Shown piece after piece: positions 1 to 5,336 of a DNA stretch of 6,927 bases; the first letter of the stretch is position 1; every line of letters starts with the position of its first letter. Source of the DNA: a bacterium ADurb.Bin374 (GTDB taxonomy: Bacteria > Riflebacteria > Ozemobacteria > Ozemobacterales > Ozemobacteraceae); assembly GCA_002068715.1 (NCBI GenBank), contig MWAR01000565.1, forward strand, positions 1 through 6,927, in the 5' to 3' direction. The notes beneath the pieces are model-generated. The model was not told the DNA's origin. It ran no database searches and saw only the letters and a list, made by a program, of their open reading frames with translations. Made by a program: the position numbers and the translations under genes.

Positions 1-582
1 GGCCGCCACAACCGCACCGAGCGCGACGAAGAAGGCGAACTCCATCGTCCGCACCCTGATGCCCATCACCTGCGCGGCGTCGGGGTCGAGGAACGCGTAG
101 ACGGTGGGCCTGAGGCTCACCAGGAGCCAGACCGCGCACGGCGCCAGAACGGCCATGATGAGCCACAGATCATGGGGTGATGCGAACAGCAGGCTTCCGA
201 ACAGCAGGTTTTTCACCTTCTCGAGACCGAAGCCGCTTTTCGCGACCAGCACGACACTGCCGGCAGAGAACGCCACGAACAGCACACCGAGGAAGGTGTC
301 ACGAGGCAGATTCAGCCACCGCTCGAACGGCAGGCCGAGAAGGATTACGACCAGCATCGCCGTCAGAAGGGCGCCGACGAACGCGGGCCAGCCAAGGAGC
401 AGGCCGAGGGCGATACCACAGGCCGCGGCTTCGGACAGCGTCACCCCGATGAAGACGACCCGTTTGAGGACGACGAACACGCCGAACAAGGCCCCCGTAG
501 CCGCGATCAGCAGGCCTACCGGAAGGGCCGTGCCGTAGATCTCCATGACGGTCGAGACCATCGATGCGAGGGATTCATGCAT
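1..582 (-). CDS. znuB: Zinc/manganese ABC transporter permease (ZnuB type), 3' end cut by window edge
   Basis: This is the inner-membrane channel subunit of a metal ABC importer of the ABC-3 family. It would work with the ATPase and binding protein encoded just upstream. The 194 residues visible are strongly hydrophobic, with several membrane segments (about 16-39, 52-83, 97-114, 138-157 and 180 onward). Family landmarks are a GVFVVLKR stretch (34-41) followed by IGVTLSEAA (45-53), where relatives usually read ALSHA; NLLFGSLL (125-132); and the DPDAAQVMGIRVR segment (166-178) before the next helix. Full-length relatives are about 260-290 residues, so roughly a third is missing off the left edge. 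The start ATG at 582-580 has GGAGGT eight bases upstream and overlaps the ATPase stop by eight bases, implying translational coupling. Zinc is inferred from the neighbouring binding protein; manganese or iron cannot be excluded. Confidence 0.9.
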   Translation of the reverse strand, partial: MHESLASMVSTVMEIYGTALPVGLLIAATGALFGVFVVLKRVVFIGVTLSEAAACGIALGLLLGWPAFVGALLTAMLVVILLGLPFERWLNLPRDTFLGVLFVAFSAGSVVLVAKSGFGLEKVKNLLFGSLLFASPHDLWLIMAVLAPCAVWLLVSLRPTVYAFLDPDAAQVMGIRVRTMEFAFFVALGAVVAA

Positions 583-1300
583 GCGCCCGCACCTCCGGTT
601 CATCGAGATGAAGATCACGCCAGGGCATCATGCGAGCTTTGCCGTGGTTCACCCGGCATACGTCGTCGGTCAGGTGACGGACGAGATCGAGGCCGTGCTG
701 GGCGAACAAAACGGTTTTGCCGTCCCTGGTCGCCAGTTCGTGCAGGAGATGGATGACCTCGCGCTCGGAATCCGCATCGAGCGAGGCCGTCGGCTCGTCC
801 ATCACGAGCACGTCGGCCCCGGTCACCAGCGCCCGGGCGATGAGCACCTTCTGCCTCATGCCGCCCGAAAGCTCATGAAACGCCTTCATCGAGTGGGCGG
901 ACAGGTTGAACCGCACCAGCAGCCGGTCGACGTGTTCCCGGTCGGCCGGAGACGGTCGGCCCCACCAGCCCAGGCGCGGATACAGCCCCATCATGACGAT
1001 GTCACGCGTGATGACGGGGAACAGCAGATCGATGCTCTGGTGCTGGGGAACGAAGCCGGCAGGCACGGTTTCGAACGGGGTCTCGATCGTTCCTGCACGA
1101 AGCGGCAGAAGCCCCAGAATCGCTCGCAACAGCGTTGTCTTGCCGGCTCCGTTCGGGCCGACGAACGGCACGAATGCCCCTCGCGGGATTTCCAGGTCGA
1201 CGTCGTCCAAAACCAGGTCCTGGTCGTAGCCGACGCACACGCCTCGGCAAAGGACAACGGGACCGGCCACGGCTTTCGCCGCGCCTGCCGTTCCGGTCAT
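575..1300 (-). CDS. znuC: Zinc/manganese ABC transporter ATP-binding protein (ZnuC type)
   Basis: This is the cytoplasmic ATPase that powers the metal importer; it is 241 residues, normal for the family. All nucleotide-binding elements are present in order: Walker A GPNGAGKT (48-55), Q-loop Gln 86 in VPQHQ, signature LSGGMRQ (144-150), Walker B VLVMDE (164-169), D-loop SLD (173-175) and switch His 202 in FAQHG. The Q-loop context, with SIDLLFP just after it, is typical of the ZnuC/MntB-like group. The reading frame stays open to 1357, but the start at 1300 is preferred: its ATG overlaps the stop of the binding-protein gene as ATGA, a GGGGAG ribosome site lies four bases upstream, and the product begins close to the expected N-terminus. 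The short Ala/Gly-rich N-terminal tail (1-14) is not part of the conserved fold. The 3' end overlaps the permease start by eight bases. Confidence 0.93.
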   Translation of the reverse strand: MTGTAGAAKAVAGPVVLCRGVCVGYDQDLVLDDVDLEIPRGAFVPFVGPNGAGKTTLLRAILGLLPLRAGTIETPFETVPAGFVPQHQSIDLLFPVITRDIVMMGLYPRLGWWGRPSPADREHVDRLLVRFNLSAHSMKAFHELSGGMRQKVLIARALVTGADVLVMDEPTASLDADSEREVIHLLHELATRDGKTVLFAQHGLDLVRHLTDDVCRVNHGKARMMPWRDLHLDEPEVRAHA

Positions 1301-2382
1301 CGCGCTCCCCCCTGCACGCCCGCCTCGGTGGCCATTGAGACGAGAGCGTCGATCCAATGGTCCACGAGACAGAAGTAATCGCCGACGCCGGCTGAGCCGC
1401 CGACGTAGTACGGCACCATGCGGTATGTCGCCCCGGTCGCCTCGGCGATCGATTTGACGGTCTGCTCGTCGAAGTAGTTGACCGACAACATGACCTTGAT
1501 GCCGTCGCGACGCATCCGGTCCTGCAACTCCCTGGTATGCTTCGGAGACGGCGGAATGCCGGGTTTTGGCTCGATGGTATCGATCTGGACGAGGTCGAAA
1601 TCGTCGCAGAAGTAGATCCAGTTTTTGTGATACGTCACGATGGGAAGGCCACGCAGCGGCAGCATCCTGCCCGTCCAGCCGCCCAGCATGTCGGACAACG
1701 GCTTGCCTTCGAAGGTGTTCTGCTTCAGGAAGTCGTGCAGTTTGCCTTCCTGATGAAGCTTCACCAGCGTTTCTCCGCCGAGGATCTCGACCAGTTCAGA
1801 TCCATAGAGACGTTTATAAAATTCGGCCTCGAGCTGACCCAGGCGGGTCCGGAACTCCTGCGCATGCGCCGGGGCATTTTTTTCGAGGCCGATCTCGATG
1901 TTCTCGATGACCCGAAGCATGTTGATGGGACTCACCGTGATGTGAGGGTTTCCATAGATATGAAGTCCCCCTTCGCTTCGCGACAGGACGGTCGGAATAT
2001 CCTTCATCCGCACCCCCTGGGCGGCCGCCACGTAGCCGACCGCCTCGCTCCTGATGCGGGGATTGCCGGACTTGTCGATGGCGGTGGGCAGCCACATTTC
2101 GAGATCGAGCCCCGTCGCGATGAGCAGGTCTGCCTCGCGCAGCATCTGGACGAACGAGGGTTTCGGTCTGATGAAATGGGCGTCCTGGTCACCCTGGACG
2201 ATATGCGACACGACGACATGCCCGCCGCCGATCCGCCGGGCGAAGTCGGCATAATCGGGAATCGTCGTGACGACGCGCAGCGGCCGTTCCCCATTTTCGG
2301 AACCGTTTGCGGCCAGAAGAGGAGCGCACCCGGCCCACAGAGCGGCAACGATGGCGATACAAATACATATATTTTTATTCAT
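1297..2382 (-). CDS. znuA: Periplasmic zinc-binding protein of ABC importer (ZnuA/TroA family)
   Basis: This is the high-affinity periplasmic receptor that delivers metal to the ABC complex; it has 361 residues. A signal peptide covers about residues 1-25 (hydrophobic core 5-18). A Cys at 19 preceded by WAG does not make a good lipobox, so a soluble protein is more likely than a lipoprotein. Cluster A-1 ligands are recognisable: His 69 in DAHF, His 147 in NPHIT and His 252 in TYHKNW, with an acidic residue near 305-306 (NYFDEQ) as the likely fourth. The conserved EPKPGIPPSPKH segment (271-282) follows. Unlike E. coli ZnuA there is no His-rich loop between the first two ligands. Instead there is a long segment (about 193-245) before the third ligand His. 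The ATG has AAAGGG eight bases upstream, overlapping the porin stop; the intergenic gap is 13 bases. The first codons are AT-rich. Zinc is favoured by the three-His site; manganese is possible. Confidence 0.92.
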   Translation of the reverse strand: MNKNICICIAIVAALWAGCAPLLAANGSENGERPLRVVTTIPDYADFARRIGGGHVVVSHIVQGDQDAHFIRPKPSFVQMLREADLLIATGLDLEMWLPTAIDKSGNPRIRSEAVGYVAAAQGVRMKDIPTVLSRSEGGLHIYGNPHITVSPINMLRVIENIEIGLEKNAPAHAQEFRTRLGQLEAEFYKRLYGSELVEILGGETLVKLHQEGKLHDFLKQNTFEGKPLSDMLGGWTGRMLPLRGLPIVTYHKNWIYFCDDFDLVQIDTIEPKPGIPPSPKHTRELQDRMRRDGIKVMLSVNYFDEQTVKSIAEATGATYRMVPYYVGGSAGVGDYFCLVDHWIDALVSMATEAGVQGGAR

Positions 2383-2395
2383 ATTTCAAACCCTT

Positions 2396-3868
2396 TCAGT
2401 AGCGGTCGTGCAGATGAGGGCCGCCGGCCCAGATGCACTGCAGCGTGATGCGCCGGTCATCCTGCTCCATGTTGTGCCCCTTGCGATAATCGAATTCGAG
2501 CCTGTAATGCACCCAGGGACTCTGGCTCCACGTCCAGTAGGGACTGACCTGGAACTCGTAGGGGTCATGCCCCGACACCATGTGCAGGGCATTCGGATAC
2601 AGCTCCGTCGGCGTGATGGCGGCGGCATACGGTTTCGAATCGGGCCGATAGTAGTCGAGGCGGATACCGGACTCGAGAATCCGGTTCAGCTTCCAGTGAA
2701 GGTTGGTGTACGCACCCCAGGCACGTGCCGTATCGCGGTCTCCCGCCGCGGTAATGATATCGCGGGCAAGATAATATCCCTCGGTGCGCCAGCAGAAGTT
2801 GCGATACCGCATCCGGTCCGTGGGTTCCCACAGGCGTGTCAGATCGAATCCCAGTGCGTAGATCGGCCGCGACTCGTCATGGATGGAGATCGCCGGCGCC
2901 GCGCCCACGTTCCAGCGGTCGTTGGTGCCCGTCAGACCGGTGACGCCCCATTCGAGATAGGTCGAGGCATCCAGATCCTTGAATTGCTTGTAGTGAGCCA
3001 GGAGGCAGGGAATACCCCGGGTGTTTTCGGCGAACAGCGCATCATTTTTCGCATGGGTGAGCTGCAGCGTGAACTCCCGTCCCATTCCCTTCTCTGCCGG
3101 CAACTGCCAGTCGAACGAAACGCCGATCTGCTCCAGCGGGCCGCCAAAAAGACGCCGGAGAGCGAGCGGGAAGTCCACCTGGTCGAGAGCGTGCTGATGC
3201 CACCGGCCCACGACACCGAACTGCTGATGGAATTTGCCCAGCGTCAGGTTGAGATCTTTCGAGAAACCGACGCGGGAGATGTAGGCTTCGCAGATTTCCG
3301 TTCCTTCCTCCTGGATGGGGAACGAGGCTTTGAACCGGGTATCCGGATCGAGATAGCATTCCCCGTGAATGCCGAGCGAGCGGAACGTACCGCGCGCCTG
3401 TTCGCGCACGTCTTCTTGCGAGCGGAACTGGGCGATGACGTCACCGGTCATGCTGATCTCGGGGTTCAACGCCTGCTGCCCCAGCTCGCCGGCCTTGAAT
3501 GTGACGGTCTGCGCAGACGGCGTGGCTCCCGTCGTCGTTTCCAGGCCAGCCGCGCCAAGGGCGCCGGCGGCCACAAGCCGGAGCCGTTCCCGCTCGTCGG
3601 CAGGCGATGATGTGACCTGCGCTGATTGCAGCATCGGAGCGGCCGGTTCGCAGGTGCCGGAGCCAAGCCTGTTCACCTGTGCCTCGAGACGTGCAATGGT
3701 CGTTTCGTATTTTTCACGCATTGCCGACATCTCTGACCGCAGACCGGCTATTTCCCCACGCAGCGTTTCAATGTCGGCGTTCGAGGCGGGTTCCGCCGCG
3801 AATGCGCCGTGCCGGCAGGGCGCAAAAGTTAAAACGAGCAGGTAGAAAGCAATTGATATATATTTCAT
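2396..3868 (-). CDS. Outer-membrane beta-barrel protein with N-terminal coiled coil, putative metal porin
   Basis: The product (490 residues) has a signal peptide (1-25, ending AFAA). A regular heptad pattern follows from Ile 33 to Leu 68 (hydrophobic residues at 33, 36, 40, 43, 47, 50, 54 and 61), predicting a short, possibly trimeric coiled coil. After a low-complexity linker (70-125), the rest looks like beta-barrel strands with alternating hydrophobic residues, many aromatics and no TonB-receptor plug. A conserved-looking block at 211-235 contains GKFHQQFG and RWHQHALDQVDFP and is rich in His and Asp. The C-terminus is an amphipathic strand ending in GPHLHDRY, with a terminal aromatic as in outer-membrane proteins. 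It resembles hypothetical porin-like proteins known beside zinc transporters. I infer passage of metal into the periplasm from its position directly ahead of the binding protein. The frame is open to 3973, but the ATG at 3868 is chosen because of GGAGA five bases upstream and the signal peptide. Confidence 0.75.
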   Translation of the reverse strand: MKYISIAFYLLVLTFAPCRHGAFAAEPASNADIETLRGEIAGLRSEMSAMREKYETTIARLEAQVNRLGSGTCEPAAPMLQSAQVTSSPADERERLRLVAAGALGAAGLETTTGATPSAQTVTFKAGELGQQALNPEISMTGDVIAQFRSQEDVREQARGTFRSLGIHGECYLDPDTRFKASFPIQEEGTEICEAYISRVGFSKDLNLTLGKFHQQFGVVGRWHQHALDQVDFPLALRRLFGGPLEQIGVSFDWQLPAEKGMGREFTLQLTHAKNDALFAENTRGIPCLLAHYKQFKDLDASTYLEWGVTGLTGTNDRWNVGAAPAISIHDESRPIYALGFDLTRLWEPTDRMRYRNFCWRTEGYYLARDIITAAGDRDTARAWGAYTNLHWKLNRILESGIRLDYYRPDSKPYAAAITPTELYPNALHMVSGHDPYEFQVSPYWTWSQSPWVHYRLEFDYRKGHNMEQDDRRITLQCIWAGGPHLHDRY

Positions 3869-3893
3869 ATTATTCTCCAATCGTGAACCGAAT

Positions 3894-3912
3894 CGCCGAC
3901 ACGGCGTCGGCG
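3894..3912 (-). other. Intercistronic RNA hairpin between His/Cys-rich gene and porin gene
   Basis: A perfect 7-base-pair GC-rich stem (CGCCGAC / GTCGGCG) with a 5-base loop lies in the 71-base gap, 16 bases before the porin ribosome site. No run of U follows it on the minus strand, so it is not a standard intrinsic terminator. It may shape processing, stability or relative expression of the first gene against the rest of the operon. Confidence 0.5.
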
Positions 3913-3939
3913 GTCTGAGGAACTTCGGAAAACCGGGGT

Positions 3940-4410
3940 TCAGCTCACAATGGGAGGACCGCGCGGCAGGCACGGCCGAAAGACGCTCCGGGAGATATCA
4001 ACATCCGGAACGTGTTCGGTGCATCTTGCGGACCGAATGTATAACACCGGCTCTCCCGCCGGTGTGATATCACTCGAGCGCACCAGGTCGGACAGCGAAC
4101 AAATCAGACAATGTTCGGACGGGCAGGGAAACACTTTTCCTGAGGGTGCCCATTGCGAAACGTGGTTCGCACCTGCAATTGCCACTGTTTGAGATTGGTG
4201 GTGCGGGTGCGGACCGAATTCACTTCCCGCCTCGTCGGGTGCCGCCACATGCACATGCGGAAACCCGGGGCAGGCATGGTCGGGCTCATCATGGCGATGT
4301 TCGCACTTTCCGCTGAGAGCGAAATGCAACAAACCGGCGGCAAGAAACCCGACCTGAAGAATCAGGCACAGAACCGCTACCGATTTCCACCATCCACGTT
4401 TTATGAGCAT
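3940..4410 (-). CDS. Small His/Cys-rich membrane-anchored protein, putative periplasmic metal binder
   Basis: This is the first gene of the uptake operon; I do not recognise a named family. From the ATG at 4410 it has 156 residues: basic residues near the N-terminus, one hydrophobic helix (about 9-32), then a presumed periplasmic region dense in His and Cys. Over residues 35-104 there are ten His and five Cys, in clusters such as CEHRHDEPDH, FPHVHV and FGPHPHHQ, then CPSEHCLIC (96-104). The last motif recalls the HCPIC-type motifs of small DUF2946-like proteins. Such composition suggests binding of zinc or another soft metal; buffering or handover to the porin or ZnuA is inference. The start is uncertain: a TTG at 4446 would add 12 residues and begins about 30 bases after the predicted transcription start, and neither start has a clear ribosome site. 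It lies 71 bases upstream of the porin gene. Overlapping plus-strand frames lack any such pattern. Confidence 0.65.
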   Translation of the reverse strand: MLIKRGWWKSVAVLCLILQVGFLAAGLLHFALSGKCEHRHDEPDHACPGFPHVHVAAPDEAGSEFGPHPHHQSQTVAIAGANHVSQWAPSGKVFPCPSEHCLICSLSDLVRSSDITPAGEPVLYIRSARCTEHVPDVDISRSVFRPCLPRGPPIVS

Positions 4411-4484
4411 CGTTTTCGACTTGCAGTCATCAGGAATGTCGATCAATCCAGAGTATCGATTTTGAACATTGGACCGTTTCGGGC

Positions 4485-4500
4485 ATTATATATCCATAAC
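4485..4500. promoter_or_regulatory. AT-rich dyad over the -10 box, possible Zur/Fur-type operator
   Basis: The plus strand reads ATTAT, six bases, ATAAC: a near-perfect inverted repeat (four of five positions pair) covering the -10 box and part of the promoter spacer. E. coli Zur sites have a similar GTTAT...ATAAC core, and znu operons are commonly repressed by Zur in this position. The similarity is short and lies in an AT-rich promoter, so chance is a real alternative. Confidence 0.3.
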
Positions 4501-4503
4501 CCA

Positions 4504-4511
4504 GACCGGTC
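4504..4511. repeat. Perfect 8-base palindrome overlapping the -35 box
   Basis: GACCGGTC overlaps four bases of the -35 hexamer of the uptake-operon promoter. It is a perfect palindrome but does not extend further on either side. It could be part of an operator; it is too short to claim. Confidence 0.25.
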
Positions 4512-4558
4512 AAACCCATCACCTCACCTGAGACCCCCCTCCACTCTGCGGTCAGTTC

Positions 4559-5179
4559 TCATTTCAGGCCTTTTGCCACCACGAACGACCCTTTGCCGAA
4601 GCCATCCTGAATCATTGACGGCAACGCTCCGGCAATGAGCGCCTGTTTGAAGAACACTTCATGGAAACCGGCTTCCGCAAGGTATTTACCGACTTCCCGC
4701 GCAGAGACAAAGAGAGCGTCTTTATAAAAAACGTCTGAAGCACTCCTTCTCTTGTACTCCTGGCCCAATTCGCTTTCCCTATCGACGAATCCGACGACGA
4801 CGCACCCCTGTGGTTTCAACACGCGGCATGCCTCTCGGAAAGTCTCGAGAACATCGTCGACGAAGCAGATGGTCGTCACCATCAGCACGCAATCGAACGC
4901 GGCATCGGGAAACGGCAACCGCTCCGCCACGGCCCGCACGACGCTCACCCCACGGTTTCTGGCCTTCGTCGCCATCTGTTCCGACGGTTCCACGCCGATC
5001 GTCATCCCCAGGGGCACAGCAAACCTGCCGGAACCGGCACCCACTTCCAGGCCTCTGATGCAAGGCGAAGGCATCATTTGCCGAATTATCCCCAATTCGG
5101 CATTGTAGAGATCGGCATGCCGATCGAACCAACTATCATACCTGTCACTATATTTATCAAAAGATTCTGTTCTGGCCAT
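4559..5179 (-). CDS. Class I SAM-dependent methyltransferase (UbiE/Methyltransf_11-like)
   Basis: This is a cytoplasmic methyltransferase of 206 residues, a normal length for a stand-alone enzyme of this fold. SAM-binding motif I is GLEVGAGSGRF (43-53). The acidic end of strand 2 is Glu 64 in GVEPSEQM. The post-motif AERLPFPDAAFDCVLMV (85-101) fits the Methyltransf_11 group, and CRVLKPQG matches the usual motif before strand 5. The N-terminal FDKYSDRYDSWFDR segment (7-20) is common in the UbiE-like branch. The substrate cannot be told: there is no ArsM-type cysteine set, so arsenite methylation is unlikely. The start at 5179 lacks a good ribosome site (GAAAG lies over 20 bases upstream), but nothing better is in frame. 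It sits alone between the efflux and uptake genes; 112 bases separate its stop from the TTG of the next gene, and they hold that gene's promoter. A link to metal metabolism is not shown. Confidence 0.9.
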   Translation of the reverse strand: MARTESFDKYSDRYDSWFDRHADLYNAELGIIRQMMPSPCIRGLEVGAGSGRFAVPLGMTIGVEPSEQMATKARNRGVSVVRAVAERLPFPDAAFDCVLMVTTICFVDDVLETFREACRVLKPQGCVVVGFVDRESELGQEYKRRSASDVFYKDALFVSAREVGKYLAEAGFHEVFFKQALIAGALPSMIQDGFGKGSFVVAKGLK

Positions 5180-5266
5180 GTGATATTTTCATCGGTTTTC
5201 TTTCGGTCGGGCAATTCCATCGACATCAGCGTGAATACGATATCATTCGTGCGGCACGGAAGCCAC

Positions 5267-5280
5267 TTGAATTGGTTCAA
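5267..5280. repeat. Short inverted repeat upstream of the methyltransferase gene
   Basis: TTGAA and TTCAA form perfect 5-base arms around a 4-base centre, about 90 bases before the methyltransferase start. This is the size of a small operator half-site pair, but I see no strong promoter around it. The rest of the gap from 5180 to 5336 holds no convincing gene. Confidence 0.25.
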
Positions 5281-5284
5281 TCAT

Positions 5285-5312
5285 GCCCTTCCAGGGTTGG
5301 ACTGGGAAAGGC
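5285..5312 (-). other. Stem-loop 24 bases downstream of czcC stop, possible weak terminator
   Basis: On the minus strand, GCCTTTCC pairs with GGAAGGGC (eight pairs including one G-U), extended by two further pairs past a bulged C, around a loop of about seven bases. It follows the czcC stop by 24 bases, where a terminator would be expected, but no U-rich tract follows. It could act as a 3'-end stabiliser or a factor-dependent stop. Confidence 0.35.
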
Positions 5313-5336
5313 CGAATGAACATCATTTTCCGGATT

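Larger units (their letters stand above)
4485..4513 (-). promoter_or_regulatory. Sigma-70 type promoter of the metal-uptake operon
   Basis: On the minus strand, TTGACC (4513-4508) and a perfect TATAAT (4490-4485) are separated by exactly 17 bases, the optimal spacing for a housekeeping promoter. The start of transcription would fall near 4478, giving a leader of about 30 bases to the TTG at 4446 or about 68 bases to the ATG at 4410. It sits in the gap behind the methyltransferase stop, in the right place and direction to transcribe the His/Cys-rich protein, porin and znuACB genes. Confidence 0.75.

Noticed and set aside
1301..1357. Upstream extension of the ATPase frame to 1357
   Set aside because: The added 19 residues are Arg/Gly-rich and lie within the binding-protein gene; the ATGA junction at 1300 is the usual coupled start.
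545..1378. Plus-strand open frame of 277 codons opposite the ATPase gene
   Set aside because: It is the antisense shadow of a complete ABC ATPase with all catalytic motifs in the minus strand.
1297..2382. Binding protein as a lipoprotein through Cys 19
   Set aside because: The residues before the Cys (L-W-A-G) do not fit a lipobox, which needs a small or aliphatic residue such as Leu at position -3.
1537..2448. Plus-strand open frame of 303 codons opposite the binding-protein gene
   Set aside because: It is antisense to znuA, and its residues show no domain or membrane pattern.
2267..3610. Plus-strand open frame of 447 codons across the end of znuA and the porin gene
   Set aside because: It is antisense to two well-supported genes, its product is rich in Arg, Gly and Pro with no domain, signal or motif, and long antisense frames are common opposite GC-rich genes.
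3869..3973. Upstream extension of the porin frame to an ATG at 3973
   Set aside because: It would bury the clear signal peptide and overlap the end of the His/Cys-rich gene, whereas the ATG at 3868 has GGAGA at good spacing.
4514..4558. Intrinsic terminator behind the methyltransferase stop
   Set aside because: The segment is purine-rich on the transcribed strand with only weak, imperfect pairing and no U-tract.
5086..5280. Minus-strand 64-codon frame ahead of and overlapping the methyltransferase start
   Set aside because: It begins with TTG without a ribosome site, overlaps the methyltransferase in another frame by about 90 bases, and has no recognisable content. It also does not look like a frameshifted N-terminus, since the methyltransferase is complete without it.
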